A DNA stretch of 34,092 nt from NCBI RefSeq assembly GCF_010915725.1, contig NZ_JAAIJR010000055.1:1-34092 (forward strand), written 5' to 3'. Under the pieces are notes generated by a model. That model did not search any database. It saw only the letters and a list, made by a program, of their open reading frames with translations, and was not told where the DNA came from. Made by a program: the position numbers and the translations under genes. The DNA is from Thiorhodococcus mannitoliphagus (GTDB lineage Bacteria > Pseudomonadota > Gammaproteobacteria > Chromatiales > Chromatiaceae). Below are positions 34,052-34,092 of this stretch, one piece after another. Numbering within the stretch: the first letter of the stretch is position 1; each line of letters opens with the position of its first letter.

Positions 34052-34092
34052 AATGGTGTTATAATTCTGGCTTGAATCGATAAATAAATACG
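34018..34092. mobile_element. Possible end of an insertion sequence interrupting csm4
   Basis: The last 70 or so bases fall to roughly 38% GC against more than 60% in the cas genes, and the csm4 frame is lost here. A promoter-like extended -10 (TGTTATAAT) points rightward, as would suit a transposase gene just outside the window. The true terminal repeat and the element family cannot be identified from so little sequence, and the left boundary is approximate. Confidence 0.4.
34057..34065 (+). promoter_or_regulatory. Extended -10 promoter element near the right edge
   Basis: TGTTATAAT (34057-34065) is an extended -10 with a perfect TATAAT hexamer. No good -35 lies at 17 bases (CCATTA at 34037-34042), as is common for extended -10 promoters. 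It points out of the window and may drive a transposase of the suspected insertion sequence. Confidence 0.4.

Noticed and set aside
26344-34092. REP-like units considered as a CRISPR array
   Set aside because: The units are separated by whole genes or form inverted pairs. There is no regular spacing of direct repeats with unique 30-40 base spacers.

Overview
The window looks like chromosomal DNA of a GC-rich gammaproteobacterium. The protein families, the thiS-thiG-trmB order and the repeat families would fit a purple sulfur bacterium or relative (Chromatiaceae-like), but no photosynthesis or sulfur gene is present, so this is an inference. No rRNA, tRNA or CRISPR array was found.

Positions 1-12550 hold mostly core genes. 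On the minus strand lie hemW, a four-domain S1 RNA-binding protein and uvrD. A 470-base AT-rich gap follows, with a cluster of DnaA boxes and a good promoter, leading into hemE on the plus strand. hemE ends in a hairpin next to a 105-base element with terminal inverted repeats, then a Uma2-family gene. On the minus strand follow trmB-fetA-fetB (overlapping, so probably translationally coupled) and glgC-thiS-thiG.

Positions 12551-19600 hold glgB, divergent from glgC, so glycogen synthesis is split around one control region. Overlapping glgB are a DUF2288 gene and a YaiI/UPF0178 gene. Then come an NnrU-family membrane protein whose stop codon lies inside a second copy of the 105-base element, a slipin/NfeD pair (minus), and moaE (plus, TTG start).

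Positions 19601-25739 hold a complete Mrp-type cation/proton antiporter operon on the minus strand (mrpAB fused, C, D, E, F, G), closed by a composite palindromic region. Divergent from it is a small exported protein with an STI1-like C-terminus.

Positions 26470-34092 hold a type III-A CRISPR-Cas effector module on the plus strand: cas6, a Uma2-family nuclease-like gene, an NE0113/Csm6-type CARF gene, cas10 (csm1), csm2, csm3 and the start of csm4. Two lesions stand out: an in-frame amber codon splits the CARF gene from its C-terminal domain, and csm4 breaks off near 34018 where the DNA becomes AT-rich and carries a consensus extended -10, as at the edge of an insertion sequence. Cas10 and Csm3 keep their catalytic residues. 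REP-like palindromes with the core GTGGGAGCGGCGCCCCGCCG sit in almost every gap of this locus and at two other places in the window.
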